Shown piece by piece: positions 46,282 through 55,417 of a DNA stretch of 64,000 nt. The translations under genes and the position numbers were made by a program. Every line of letters begins with the position of its first letter. Position 1 is the stretch's first letter. The notes below the pieces were generated by a model, which was not told the origin of the DNA, did no database searches, and saw nothing but the letters and a program-made list of their open reading frames with translations. Origin of the DNA: Acidobacteriota bacterium (GTDB lineage: Bacteria; Acidobacteriota; Terriglobia; Terriglobales; Acidobacteriaceae); assembly GCA_021803035.1 (NCBI GenBank), contig JAJZME010000074.1:32257-96256 (forward strand), given 5' to 3'.

Positions 46282-46698
46282 GTGGCAGAGCGTACCTTCA
46301 GCATCATCAAGCCCGACGCGGTCGGCAAGGGCTACACCGGAGCCATTCTGGCTGAAATCGAAAAGGCCGGCTTTCGCTTTGTGGCCATTAAAAAGCAGTC
46401 GATCTCCAAAGAGCAGGCCGAAGGCTTTTACTACGTCCACAAAGACAAGCCCTTCTTCAACGGCCTGTGCGAGTTCATGTCCTCCGGACCGCTCTTCCTC
46501 ATGGTTCTGGAAAAGGACAACGCCATCGCCGGCCTGCGCAAGCTGATGGGCGCCACCAACCCCGCCAACGCCGAAGAGGGCACCATCCGCAGGAAGTACG
46601 CCGCCTCCATCCAGGAAAACGCCATTCATGGCTCCGACGGCCAGGAGACCGCGGCCTTTGAGATCGGCTACTGGTTTGCCGGCTACGAGCTGCTCTGA
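46282..46698 (+). CDS. ndk: Nucleoside diphosphate kinase
   Basis: 138 residues from a GTG. Transfers the terminal phosphate between nucleoside tri- and diphosphates. The sequence starts [22 protein letters not shown], the family signature, and the phosphorylated active-site His lies in ENAIHGSDG near residue 115; [18 protein letters not shown] is the nucleotide-binding loop. Short and intact. It stands between sucCD and the YceH-like gene and is convergent with the latter. Confidence 0.97.
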   Translation: MAERTFSIIKPDAVGKGYTGAILAEIEKAGFRFVAIKKQSISKEQAEGFYYVHKDKPFFNGLCEFMSSGPLFLMVLEKDNAIAGLRKLMGATNPANAEEGTIRRKYAASIQENAIHGSDGQETAAFEIGYWFAGYELL

Positions 46699-46740
46699 TC
46701 CTCATCCCCGGCAGGCCAATTCCGGCAACCGCATCCCCGG

Positions 46741-47427
46741 CTACGCAAACAGGTCGTCAAACTTGGCCTGCAGCGCCGCCAGCCGTTCGCGCAACTCCGC
46801 CACCTCGGCTTCCAGCCGGGCGATGCGTGCATCCGCGCCGGCATCCGCGCCGGCCGCCGGCGCCGTTCCATAGGATGGCGTCGGCGCTTCCGTAGCAACT
46901 GCGCCAGCGGCCGCCGCGGCAACCGGCTCCGCAAGCAGGTGCGCGTAGCGTGCCTCTTTGGTGCCCGGCTGGCGCGGAAGCACGGCCGCCAGCGGCGGAT
47001 TACGTTCCATCAGCTTCTGCAAGCCCGCCAGCACATCGGCAATCTCTTCGAACGCATGCATCCGTTCGGTTCGCCCCCGCAACTCGCCCGGAGTCTGCGG
47101 GCCGCGCAGCAGCAGAACGCACAGCAGCGCCGTCTCCGGCCGGCTCAGGTTGAACGCTTCCCCCAGCCAATGCTCGTACTTGGTCACTCGGCCGTCGGCC
47201 TCCCGTGCGCGGCCGGCCAGCCGCAGCTCTTCCAGTCCGTGCAGCGCCTGGCGCGCGTCGTCCTCGTCCAGTGTCATCACCGGGTCGCGGTTCGATCGCT
47301 GGTTGCAGGCGGTCACCAGGGCATTCATGGAGAGCGGATAATACTCCGGCGTGGTGGCTTCTTTTTCCAACAGCGCGCCCAGAACGCGTGCCTGGGCCGC
47401 ACTCAAAAGATATTGCGCAGGCGGCAT
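46741..47427 (-). CDS. YceH-like (DUF480) protein
   Basis: 228 residues. The DUF480 family is a tandem winged-helix protein. The N-terminal LSAAQARVLGALLEKEATTPEYYPLSMNALVTACNQRSNRDPVMTLDED is the first wing domain and GRVTKYEHWLGEAFNLSRPETALLCVLLLRGPQTPGELRGRTERMH the second. The C-terminus contains a short coiled coil (EAEVAELRERLAALQAKFDDLF). The function of YceH is not known beyond likely nucleic-acid binding. It is convergent with ndk and precedes the RND cluster with 54 bases between its start and the pump's stop. Confidence 0.88.
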   Translation of the reverse strand: MPPAQYLLSAAQARVLGALLEKEATTPEYYPLSMNALVTACNQRSNRDPVMTLDEDDARQALHGLEELRLAGRAREADGRVTKYEHWLGEAFNLSRPETALLCVLLLRGPQTPGELRGRTERMHAFEEIADVLAGLQKLMERNPPLAAVLPRQPGTKEARYAHLLAEPVAAAAAGAVATEAPTPSYGTAPAAGADAGADARIARLEAEVAELRERLAALQAKFDDLFA

Positions 47428-47481
47428 GAGTCCATTCTCGCATTGCCGCCGCGCCGGGCGGTCGAGAGCGCCAGGATTGCA

Positions 47482-50400
47482 CTACAGGCTCATGCTGCCC
47501 GATGCCGTCATCATCGCTTCGTCCGGCACTTTTTCCCGTCCGCGGGTCAGCAGATAGTAAACCACCGGCGTAATCACCAGGCTCAGCACCATGGAAATGC
47601 ACAGGCCGCCGATGACGGCGATGGCCAGCGGCCGCAGCATCTCCGAGCCCGCGCCGATGCCGAGGGCCAGCGGCAGCATGCCGCACACCGCGGCCACGGC
47701 GGTCATCATGATGGGCCGCAGCCGCCGCTGGGCCGCACTCAACATCGCCTCTCTGGCCGGTGCGCCCTCGGCGCGGAACTTTTCGTCGGCATCCAGCAAC
47801 AGAATGCCATTCTTAGCCACGATGCCGACCACCATGATCAACCCCATGAACGAAGCCACATTGAAGGTGGTTCCGGTGATCAGCAGCGCGAAGATCACGC
47901 CTGAAATCGACAGCACCGACGATGCCAGAATGGCAACCGGCGCGGAAATGTTGCCGAACTCCGTAAGCAGCACCCCGAAGACCAGCGCCAGCGCCAGCAG
48001 CAGCACCTGGAAGAGATCGTGGAAGGACTTTTGCTGCACCCTGTAGGTGCCAGCGTACTCGATGCGCGCCGTCGGAGGCAGGTGCAGGGCGCCGACAGCC
48101 TGGCGCACCTTGGCCATCACTCCGCCCAGGTCCGACCCCTCCAGATTCCCCGTAACCACGATCATCCGCTGCAGGTTCTTGCTCCAGATCTCCTGCTGCG
48201 GCGGCAGTTGGCTGATGGTCGCCAGCGAGCCCAGCGTGGCCATATGGCCCGAGGCGCTGTTGAACACCGTGTTGCGGATCGCCTCCAGCGAGGAGCGGGA
48301 ATCATGGCCCAGACGCACGCGAATCGTGTATGGCCGCCCGTTGACAATGGCCGGATTCGCCGTGGGAATTCCCTCCACTAGCGATTCCGCATCCTGCGCG
48401 ACCTCCGCGGGCGTAAATCCCAGCCGGGCCGCGGCGACCGGATCAACCCGGAAGTTCGTGGCCGGGCCGCTGATTACGTCGTCGATGCCGTTATCGACAT
48501 CCACCACGCCGGGGACATGGGAGATCGCAGTGCCCACTTCCGCCGCCAGCTTCATCAGCTCTTTGGGATTGTGGGTGTAAATCTCGATCTGAATCGGCGA
48601 CGGCGCATTGGACAGATCGTTGATATTGTCCTGAAGGATCTGCGTGAGGTCGATCTGCAATTCCGGCTCGGCGGCGTTGATAAGCCGGCGGGCTTCGTCC
48701 ATCACCTGCCAAACCGAGCGGCTGCGCTTCGACCGGAGCTTGACCGTAAAGTCGCCGGTGTTGGCTTCGGTCACGGCGGCCAGGCCCATCTGCAGCCCGG
48801 TGCGGCGCGAGGTGGTCTCGACCTCGGGAATGGAGTGCAGGATGCGATACACGTGTTCGAGAACGCGGTCGGTCTGCTTCAGCGAACTCCCCGGCGGCAT
48901 TACGTAGTCGAGGATGAAGCCGCCTTCGTCCATCCGCGGCAACAGATTGCTTCCCAACCCCTGAAATCCGAAATATGTGCCTACCACCAGCAACAGGCAG
49001 ATCCCGCCCAGCCACTTCGGCTTGGCCAGCGACCACTCCAGCACGCGGCGGTGCATGCGCAGCACCCGGTCGAGCATGTTGCTGGTGGAATGCTCGCCGT
49101 GTACCTTGTGTTCGCGCAGCAGCACATAACTCAGGCCCGGCGTCCAGGTCAGCGCCAGCGCCAGCGAGGTCAGCAGCGCCGCGGTCATGGTGATGGCCAG
49201 TGCCCGGAAGAAACTGCCCGTGACGCCGGTGACCGAAACCAGCGGCAGAAACACCACAACCGGCGTAATCGTCGAGCCCAGCAGCGGTTTGGTCAGCTCC
49301 TTCAGGGCGTTGCGCACGGCGCCCGCGCGCGACTCGCCCGCATCCCGGTGCAGAACGATGTTCTCCACCATGACAATGGCGTCGTCAATCACCAGCCCGA
49401 TCGCCGCCGCCACGCCTCCCAGGGTCATCAGGTTGTAGCTTTCTCCAAGGGCCCAAAGCGCCAGGAAGGTCACCGCCACGGTTACCGGGATCACCAGGCC
49501 GGCAATCAGCGAAGAGGTCCAGTCGCGCAGGAACAAAAAGAGAACGCCGCATGCCAGAATCAGCCCCAGCACGATGGCGTCGCGCACGCTGGCAATGGAG
49601 GCGCGCACCAGCTGCGACTGGTCATAGAAGTTCCGGAAATGGACGCCGGGGGGCAGTTTGCTTTTGAGTGATTGGACCTCTTTGGCCACTCCGTTGGCTA
49701 CGGCCACTGTGTTGCTGACGGGCTGGCGGGCGATGGTCAGCAGCACGGCAGGCTTGCCGTTCGAAGTCACCGTGGTGTAAACCGGCTTGACCGAGCGCTC
49801 AACCGTGGCCACGTCGTCCACATGCACCGGGGCCCCGTTCGGCGTGGTCTTGATCACCAGTTGGCGCAGTTCGTTCACGTCATGCACCTGCGCCCCCACC
49901 AGGCCCAGAACCAACTGGTGATTGGCTTCGTACAGACCCGGCGAATCGACAATATTGGAGGCGTCGATCGCGTTCACCAGCTCGCTGATGGTCACGCCCG
50001 CGTTGCGCATCAGCGCCATGTGCGGGGTGACATGAAACTCCGGAACCTCACCGCCCTGCACCAGCACGGTGCCCACACCCGGCACGCGGTTCAGCGGCGG
50101 CTTCAGCTCATAAGTGGCAATCTCCCACAGCTCGGTTTGCGGCACGGTGTTGGAGGTAAGAGCGTAGCCCAGGATGGGGAAGGTGGCAAAGGTCAACCGG
50201 TGCGTTACAACTCGCGCCGTCGGCGGCAGGCTATGCTGCACCTGCGCCAGGGCCGCGTTCACCCTCTCCAGCGAGCGGTGCATGTCCGCGTTCCAGTTGA
50301 AGAACACATCCACCTCGGCCTCGCCGCGGCTGGTGATCGAGCTGATGGTCACCACGCCCCGCACCGAGCTAACCGCTTCTTCGATGGGCCGGGTCACCGT

Positions 50401-50604
50401 CACCTGCATCTGCCGGATCGGCGTAACACCGTTGTCAACCCCGATCACCACACGGGGAAAGTTGGTCCGGGGAAAGACCGCGATCGGCACCTTGAAGGCA
50501 AGGTAGATCCCGGCAATGGTCAGCACACCCACAAAGAAAAAGATCTTTTGGGTCGAGCGGGCCAGCCAGAAGGGCTTTTCGGTATCGCGGTCCTTGCCCA
50601 ACAT
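47482..50604 (-). CDS. RND efflux pump inner-membrane protein
   Basis: 1040 residues, normal length for AcrB/MdtB-type pumps. Twelve TM helices in two repeats, each followed by a large periplasmic loop. The first repeat starts STQKIFFFVGVLTIAGIYLAF, and TM4 has GVAAAIGLVIDDAIVMVENIV with the paired Asp needed for proton relay. The second repeat ends MGLIMVVGIVAKNGILLLDAD. The DDAIVMVEN form points to the HAE/multidrug group rather than the heavy-metal group. It is the last gene of a complete TolC-adaptor-pump operon and overlaps the adaptor by one base. Substrate specificity cannot be read from sequence. Confidence 0.92.
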   Translation of the reverse strand: MLGKDRDTEKPFWLARSTQKIFFFVGVLTIAGIYLAFKVPIAVFPRTNFPRVVIGVDNGVTPIRQMQVTVTRPIEEAVSSVRGVVTISSITSRGEAEVDVFFNWNADMHRSLERVNAALAQVQHSLPPTARVVTHRLTFATFPILGYALTSNTVPQTELWEIATYELKPPLNRVPGVGTVLVQGGEVPEFHVTPHMALMRNAGVTISELVNAIDASNIVDSPGLYEANHQLVLGLVGAQVHDVNELRQLVIKTTPNGAPVHVDDVATVERSVKPVYTTVTSNGKPAVLLTIARQPVSNTVAVANGVAKEVQSLKSKLPPGVHFRNFYDQSQLVRASIASVRDAIVLGLILACGVLFLFLRDWTSSLIAGLVIPVTVAVTFLALWALGESYNLMTLGGVAAAIGLVIDDAIVMVENIVLHRDAGESRAGAVRNALKELTKPLLGSTITPVVVFLPLVSVTGVTGSFFRALAITMTAALLTSLALALTWTPGLSYVLLREHKVHGEHSTSNMLDRVLRMHRRVLEWSLAKPKWLGGICLLLVVGTYFGFQGLGSNLLPRMDEGGFILDYVMPPGSSLKQTDRVLEHVYRILHSIPEVETTSRRTGLQMGLAAVTEANTGDFTVKLRSKRSRSVWQVMDEARRLINAAEPELQIDLTQILQDNINDLSNAPSPIQIEIYTHNPKELMKLAAEVGTAISHVPGVVDVDNGIDDVISGPATNFRVDPVAAARLGFTPAEVAQDAESLVEGIPTANPAIVNGRPYTIRVRLGHDSRSSLEAIRNTVFNSASGHMATLGSLATISQLPPQQEIWSKNLQRMIVVTGNLEGSDLGGVMAKVRQAVGALHLPPTARIEYAGTYRVQQKSFHDLFQVLLLALALVFGVLLTEFGNISAPVAILASSVLSISGVIFALLITGTTFNVASFMGLIMVVGIVAKNGILLLDADEKFRAEGAPAREAMLSAAQRRLRPIMMTAVAAVCGMLPLALGIGAGSEMLRPLAIAVIGGLCISMVLSLVITPVVYYLLTRGREKVPDEAMMTASGSMSL

Positions 50605-51932
50605 TAGTTCTCGCCTCCGCTCACACTGGCGTTGGACGCCTCGCTGTCCGCCGGTGTTACCTTCACCCTGGTGCCGGCGTCCAGCGCGTAAGAGCCCACC
50701 GTAATTACCTGTTCAGAGGGCGTGATCCCGCGCAGCACCTGCACTTCGCCGGTATTGACAATGCCAAGCGTAACCGGCTTGCGCACGGCCAGATCGCCCT
50801 TGCCCACCACCATCACATACTTGCTTCCGCTCTGCGCGGTCTGAATCGCGGCAGCGGGAACCTTCAGCGCGTCGGCAACGGTTGCGCCGGTGATCCTGGC
50901 TTGAACCGGGGTTCCCGCCTTGAGCATCCCGTCCCGGTTGTCAATCTTGAGCCACACCTCCAGCGTGGTGCTGCCCGGATCGAGCGCGGGACTGATCAGG
51001 GAGACCGTGGCGGGAATCGGTTTGTCCACGCCCGGCGCAGTAATCGTCGCTTTGTCGCCCACCTTCAACTCCTGCGCAAGGCTCTGCGCAATGTGCGCCT
51101 TGGCAATGAGCGTGGAGGTGTCCATCACCGTGAGCAGAGGCGTCCCGGCCGAGGCCGTTTCCCCCGCATACAAGGGCCGGTCGGTCACCACGCCGTTGAT
51201 GGGGCTGCGAATCTCCGAGTACCGCACCAGGGCTTCCGATGCCTCGTACTTTCCCTTCGCCGAAAGCAACTGCCCCTGCGCCTGCTGGAGCGCCGCCTTC
51301 TGGTTCACTGCGCGCAGATACTCCAGATTCTTCATCGCCGTCGCGTACGCGCCCTGCGCCTGCACCAGCGCCGCCTTGGCCGCGTCCAGGTCGCGGCCCG
51401 GAATCGCGCCTTCCGCAACCAGCGCCGTCCGGCTCTTCACAATGACTTCGTCCAGATGCAGATTGGCCTTCGCCTGCGCCACCGCCACCTCGGCCGCCTG
51501 AAGCTGCTCGGGAATCTGCGAGCGCGTAGCCGTGGTGTATGCCCCCTGCGCCGCCAAATAGACGCCCTTGTTGTCCAGCGCCGAGGCCGTCAGGTCGCTG
51601 TTGTCAAGCACGGCCAGCAGCTCGCCGGCCCTTACCTGCGAGCCCCGCTGTACGTAAAACTTCTTCACCGGGGCCGTAATCTTGGGCACAATCGCCGCCT
51701 GCGCCACGGGCCACAACACCGCATCGGTCACAATGTGCTCGGAGATCGGGCCGCGCTGCGGATATACGGCCTGTACCGTAACCAGGGTTCCGGGCGCGGC
51801 CGCTTTCTTGCACCCGGATAGAAGCAGCGCCGGAACCGCCGCGGCGCACACCAACAGCAGGCGCGCCCGCAAGCCCGTTCGCGGCAAGATCGATTGCGAT
51901 TGTGCACTCCTGCGCATCTTCATCATCGTCAT
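50604..51932 (-). CDS. RND periplasmic adaptor lipoprotein
   Basis: 442 residues. Bridges the pump and TolC. A signal with lipobox LLLSGCKKAA (lipid-attached Cys near residue 41) leads to a biotinyl-lipoyl domain (KKFYVQRGSQVRAGELLAVLD, residues 91-111), an alpha-hairpin (ALVAEGAIPGRDLDAAKAALVQAQGAYATA), then the second half-lipoyl segment (YSEIRSPINGVVTDRPLYAGETAS) and a C-terminal beta-barrel/membrane-proximal domain. An ATG at 51923 or 51917 could also be the start. It begins 4 bases after the TolC gene ends and overlaps the pump. Confidence 0.92.
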   Translation of the reverse strand: MTMMKMRRSAQSQSILPRTGLRARLLLVCAAAVPALLLSGCKKAAAPGTLVTVQAVYPQRGPISEHIVTDAVLWPVAQAAIVPKITAPVKKFYVQRGSQVRAGELLAVLDNSDLTASALDNKGVYLAAQGAYTTATRSQIPEQLQAAEVAVAQAKANLHLDEVIVKSRTALVAEGAIPGRDLDAAKAALVQAQGAYATAMKNLEYLRAVNQKAALQQAQGQLLSAKGKYEASEALVRYSEIRSPINGVVTDRPLYAGETASAGTPLLTVMDTSTLIAKAHIAQSLAQELKVGDKATITAPGVDKPIPATVSLISPALDPGSTTLEVWLKIDNRDGMLKAGTPVQARITGATVADALKVPAAAIQTAQSGSKYVMVVGKGDLAVRKPVTLGIVNTGEVQVLRGITPSEQVITVGSYALDAGTRVKVTPADSEASNASVSGGEN

Positions 51933-51936
51933 CGGC

Positions 51937-53361
51937 TCACATGATCCCCGTTAGCATTTGCAGTTGGGCCAGCGCGGTTTCATAGCGAACCTCTCCGTCT
52001 TCACGCGCATTTTCGGCCATCACGTAGGCGTTTTGCGCGTCCACCACCTCGATGACCAGCGCTTCGCCGGCCTGGTAACGCAGTTCGCTCAAGTGCAGGC
52101 TTTCGCCCGCGGTCGTTACGCTTTGATCCAGCGACGCCAGGTCGTTCCGCGCCACCTTGGCCTCGGAGTAGTCCACGCGCAACTGCGCGATCAGTTGCCG
52201 CTGCGTCGCGTTCAGAGCCACCTGCGCCACCTGGCGGCCTATTTCGCTCTGCTTCACCCGGTGCTGGGTTGTCAGCCAGTTCCACACGGGAACGTCCAGC
52301 GACAGGTACGCCGAATAGCCCAGGTTGCGCACCCCGTCGGGTCCGTTGACCGCGAACTGGGGCGCATCGATGCCGTAGGTCACGTTCAAACCCACGTTGG
52401 GCAAATAGCCCGCCCGCGCCGCCTGTACATTGGCGTTGCTCAACTTCAACGCCGCCAGCGCGCTCTTCAGCTCCGGATTGTTCTTGGCCGCCGCCGCCTC
52501 CACGTCGACAAACGGGGCCAGCGGGGGAACGGCCCGCGGCGCTTTGACCTCATAAGGGGTCAGGGGATTCTGAAACAGCAGCACGCCCAGTTGCAGTTGC
52601 GCGCTTTCGGCGGCCACTTTTGCATCCTGCACCGCCCGCTGTTGCTGCTGCTCCGTCAATTGCGCCTTCACCACATCGGCATAGGCCGCATATTGTTGCT
52701 TTTCGCGCTTGAGCGTCATGGCCGTAAAGGCGGCTGCTTCCTTGTATGCGCGCTCGGCAATCTTCACCTTGTTGTCCGCCGCCAGCAATCCGTAATACAT
52801 CGCGGCGACCGCCGCCACCAGGCCGCGGCGCGCAATCTCCTGCTGCGCCCGCGCCAGCGCCGCCGCGGCATCGGCCTGGTGTACAGCGGCCACTGGCCCC
52901 AGTCCGATATTCTCATTCACAACAAGCTGGCTCATGTATTCCCGCACGCCGTTGTTGGCAATGAAGATGGGCATATCCGCCGTGTCGGAAATTTGCCCCA
53001 CCTGGCCGTGCGCCCCGTTGGGCTGGGTATAGAGTCCCTCGTTGAAGAAGTCGGCGGTGGGCAACAGTCCCGCGATCGCAATGGAGCGATTTAATCGGGC
53101 CGCCTTGCTCGCCCCTACCGAAGCTGCATAGGAGGGCGCGCTGGCCTCCGCGCGCCGAATCGCCTCGTCAAGAGTGATCACGATGGGCTGCTTGGAGGTG
53201 GCCGCGCTGTTTGCCACCTTGGTGACAGAAAGCGTATTGCCTGACATCTGGCCGTGAGCCGGAACCACCATCGCCATGGTCAAAGCCAGAGATATGAAAC
53301 CGGCGGAGAGTCTCAGGCAAATCTTGTTCTCGCCCCGCCGGGAGCCTTGCCAAGTATTCAC
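51937..53361 (-). CDS. TolC-family outer membrane efflux protein
   Basis: 474 residues. Signal region ending VVPAHGQ, then two homologous OEP halves of coiled-coil and beta-barrel sequence: TLDEAIRRAEASAPSYAASVGASKAARLNRSIAIAGLLPTADFFNEGLY and NPELKSALAALKLSNANVQAARAGYLPNVGLNVTYG. The C-terminal half ends RYQAGEALVIEVVDAQNAYVMAENAREDGEVRYETALAQL, a typical OEP motif. It is first in the efflux operon, so the promoter lies upstream in the 700-base gap. No regulator is adjacent. Confidence 0.9.
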   Translation of the reverse strand: MNTWQGSRRGENKICLRLSAGFISLALTMAMVVPAHGQMSGNTLSVTKVANSAATSKQPIVITLDEAIRRAEASAPSYAASVGASKAARLNRSIAIAGLLPTADFFNEGLYTQPNGAHGQVGQISDTADMPIFIANNGVREYMSQLVVNENIGLGPVAAVHQADAAAALARAQQEIARRGLVAAVAAMYYGLLAADNKVKIAERAYKEAAAFTAMTLKREKQQYAAYADVVKAQLTEQQQQRAVQDAKVAAESAQLQLGVLLFQNPLTPYEVKAPRAVPPLAPFVDVEAAAAKNNPELKSALAALKLSNANVQAARAGYLPNVGLNVTYGIDAPQFAVNGPDGVRNLGYSAYLSLDVPVWNWLTTQHRVKQSEIGRQVAQVALNATQRQLIAQLRVDYSEAKVARNDLASLDQSVTTAGESLHLSELRYQAGEALVIEVVDAQNAYVMAENAREDGEVRYETALAQLQMLTGIM

Positions 53362-54069
53362 GTTCTAAAGAATACAAATCAGAACCTTAATCCAGGCTGA
53401 GTCGGGAAGAAAAATGGATCTATCTGATTAGGAATCCGGGATCACCGCCCGAATCACAGAAAAGATAAAGGAGTCTTAATGCTCGCGCAAGCGAAGTTAT
53501 CCGGGATCGAAGGGAGGTCCTGCGTCGCGGCGCATTGCTCTGGTTAATGCAGCCCGCCGCAAAGCTGCGCAAAAGTCAAGAGCCCTGCGCTCCAACCTCC
53601 GCAAATCCATGCACTTACCGTTGCAGATAATTTCCCTCCCAGGGTGCAGAATTTAAACATGGACGCGATTACACTTCTCCCCACCGGGAACACGAGCATG
53701 ACCGAGCCATTCCATCCCGCTCTGTCTGGAGACTCAGCCCCTCAGGCAGCGCAGAGCGCGCTCTCCGGCCCCCAAACGCCGGAGTGCTGTGAACGGTTCG
53801 TACCCCCCTGAACAGACCCACCCCCCCTAAAATATTTTTCTTTTCCGCAGATTTCTTGCAGGCATTTTAGTTTCCAGTGAAAAGTGCGGATCTGGATGGC
53901 CCATGTCTCGCATTATGGAATGACTGTTGCTCCTCGCCGCCTGCGCGGCCGCGTGCCGGGTGTCCCAGGTTCCGATCCTGGGGCCCGCGAAACCTCAATC
54001 GCCCGCGCCCGGAAATCGCCGCCATATTTGCCGCTCAAGGTCCGTCGCCAGTCTGCCGATAAGACCGGC
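53362..54069. other. Long intergenic region with C-rich tract
   Basis: About 700 bases between the divergent efflux operon and the EAL-HDOD gene. The first 440 bases show no gene or strong palindrome; they should hold the efflux-operon promoter. A C-rich tract occurs at 53805-53827 and immediately precedes one copy of the inverted repeat. A T-arm-like element (cccaggttccgatcctggg) lies at 53964-53982 but no complete tRNA can be folded around it. Confidence 0.5.
53826..53943 (+). repeat. Dispersed repeat, copy A
   Basis: About 115 bases resemble the reverse complement of the right edge of the window. The first 50 bases, from aaaatatttttcttttcc onward, are almost identical except for three to six differences; ttgcaggc, gtttcc, gatc and ggatggcc blocks continue the match to ctcctcgcc. 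This copy has a base deletion and stops relative to the reading frame open in copy B. Confidence 0.75.
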
Positions 54070-55344
54070 ATGTCCTCCATCGCCGTAACGGAAGCTGCCC
54101 TGGCAGCCCGCGCCGCCACCCTGCCCGCATGGCCCGCCGACATTCGCCACATCGCGCGCCAACCCATCCTTGACCTGCACGGCCGCCTGCACGGATACGA
54201 ACTTCTTCTTGAAGCCGGTGTTGATGAAGACCGCGAAGCGCGCGACCCGCAAGCCGTCCGCACCATTCTCGACGACCTGGTGCTCTTCGGCTTCGGCCGC
54301 TTGACGGGTGGCGCGCTGACCTTCATCCCCTGCACCGCCGAGGTCCTCACCGAACAACTGGTGACCATCCTGCCGCCGGCAGTCACCGTCCTTGAGATCC
54401 CGCACGGCCTCGAGATGTCGCCCAGGCTCATCGCCGCCTGCAGCATCCTCAAGAATGCCGGCTTCCGCTTCCTGCTTGACCACTTCCAATGCGGCGGGGC
54501 AACGAACGCGCTTCTCGATCTGGCCGACTACGTCAAGGTCGATTTCATGCCTGAAGACGCGTCCGAATACAGCCGCCTGCGCGCGCGCCTCAAAGGAACC
54601 ACCATCGCCATGATGACCGGCAACGTCCATTCCCGCGAGGCCTTCCGCCGCGCCGCGGCTGAAGGCTTCAGCCATTTCCAGGGCTACTACTTCTGCGAGC
54701 CCGAACCCATCGAAAACGCCAAGATTCCGGCCAATCGGCTCTTTCACATCGAGATCCTGCGCCAGTTGTTCCGGGATCCGCTGGACCTGAAGGAGCTGTG
54801 CCCGCTGGTGATGCGCGATGCGTCGCTCGTCTATCGTTTGCTGCGCCTGGTCAACTCGCCTCTTTGCGCCGTGCGCAGCCAGGTCAACTCCGTGGAGGCA
54901 GCCATTGTCTTTCTCGGCGAAAACACCTTCCGGCGCATCGCCACGCTGGCCATTCAGTGCGAACTCAGCGCGGGCCAGCCGCCGGAGATTCTCCACGTCA
55001 GCCTGGTGCGGGCGCGCTTCTGCGAGCTCGCCGCGCCGCTCGCCAAAATGGATCCCAACGAGCAGTACCTGCTCGGCATGTTCAGCCTCCTCCCCGCCAT
55101 GCTGCGCCTGCCCATGGAGACGCTCGCCGCCGAGCTGCCACTGCGGCCCGCGGTTGTGGAGGCATTGCTGGGCACGGAAACGCCGGAACGCCGCCTGCTT
55201 GCCTGGATTGAGTCGCTGGAACGCTGCAACTTCCCGGCCTGCCACCGCATGGCCAGAACCGGCGGACTGGACAACGAGCAGTTGAAGCGGCTCTACCTCG
55301 AAGCTGTTGTCTGGGACGCTGCCAAACCCGCGATCTCCGCTTAA
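54070..55344 (+). CDS. EAL-HDOD protein (YuxH-like), degenerate EAL domain
   Basis: 424 residues. The N-terminal half is an EAL-type domain: IARQPILDLHGRLHGYELLLEAG (usual QPIv...GyEaLlR), VLEIPHGLEMSPRLI, FRFLLDHFQCGGAT (usual LDDFGtG), YVKVDFM and FQGYYFCEPEP. The DDFG motif has become DHFQ, and the Glu of the A-E-x-V-E block is missing (MMTGNVHS), so cyclic-di-GMP hydrolysis is unlikely. The C-terminal HDOD domain (CPLVMRDASLVYRLLRLVNSPLC, residues about 240-424) has no catalytic His-Asp pair. Such proteins usually bind or sense. The ATG at 54070 is chosen; a longer frame upstream overlaps the dispersed repeat. Confidence 0.85.
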   Translation: MSSIAVTEAALAARAATLPAWPADIRHIARQPILDLHGRLHGYELLLEAGVDEDREARDPQAVRTILDDLVLFGFGRLTGGALTFIPCTAEVLTEQLVTILPPAVTVLEIPHGLEMSPRLIAACSILKNAGFRFLLDHFQCGGATNALLDLADYVKVDFMPEDASEYSRLRARLKGTTIAMMTGNVHSREAFRRAAAEGFSHFQGYYFCEPEPIENAKIPANRLFHIEILRQLFRDPLDLKELCPLVMRDASLVYRLLRLVNSPLCAVRSQVNSVEAAIVFLGENTFRRIATLAIQCELSAGQPPEILHVSLVRARFCELAAPLAKMDPNEQYLLGMFSLLPAMLRLPMETLAAELPLRPAVVEALLGTETPERRLLAWIESLERCNFPACHRMARTGGLDNEQLKRLYLEAVVWDAAKPAISA

Positions 55345-55417
55345 AGCGCCCCTCCGGCCTGGCGTTGTCGCCTTCGCCAACGCCGGCACTTCGCCAGGCC
55401 CGCTCCACTCCGCGCGC

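Noticed and set aside
53964..53982. A tRNA T-arm-like element (cccaggttccgatcctggg)
   Set aside because: No matching acceptor, D or anticodon arms could be found at the correct distances upstream, so there is no tRNA here.
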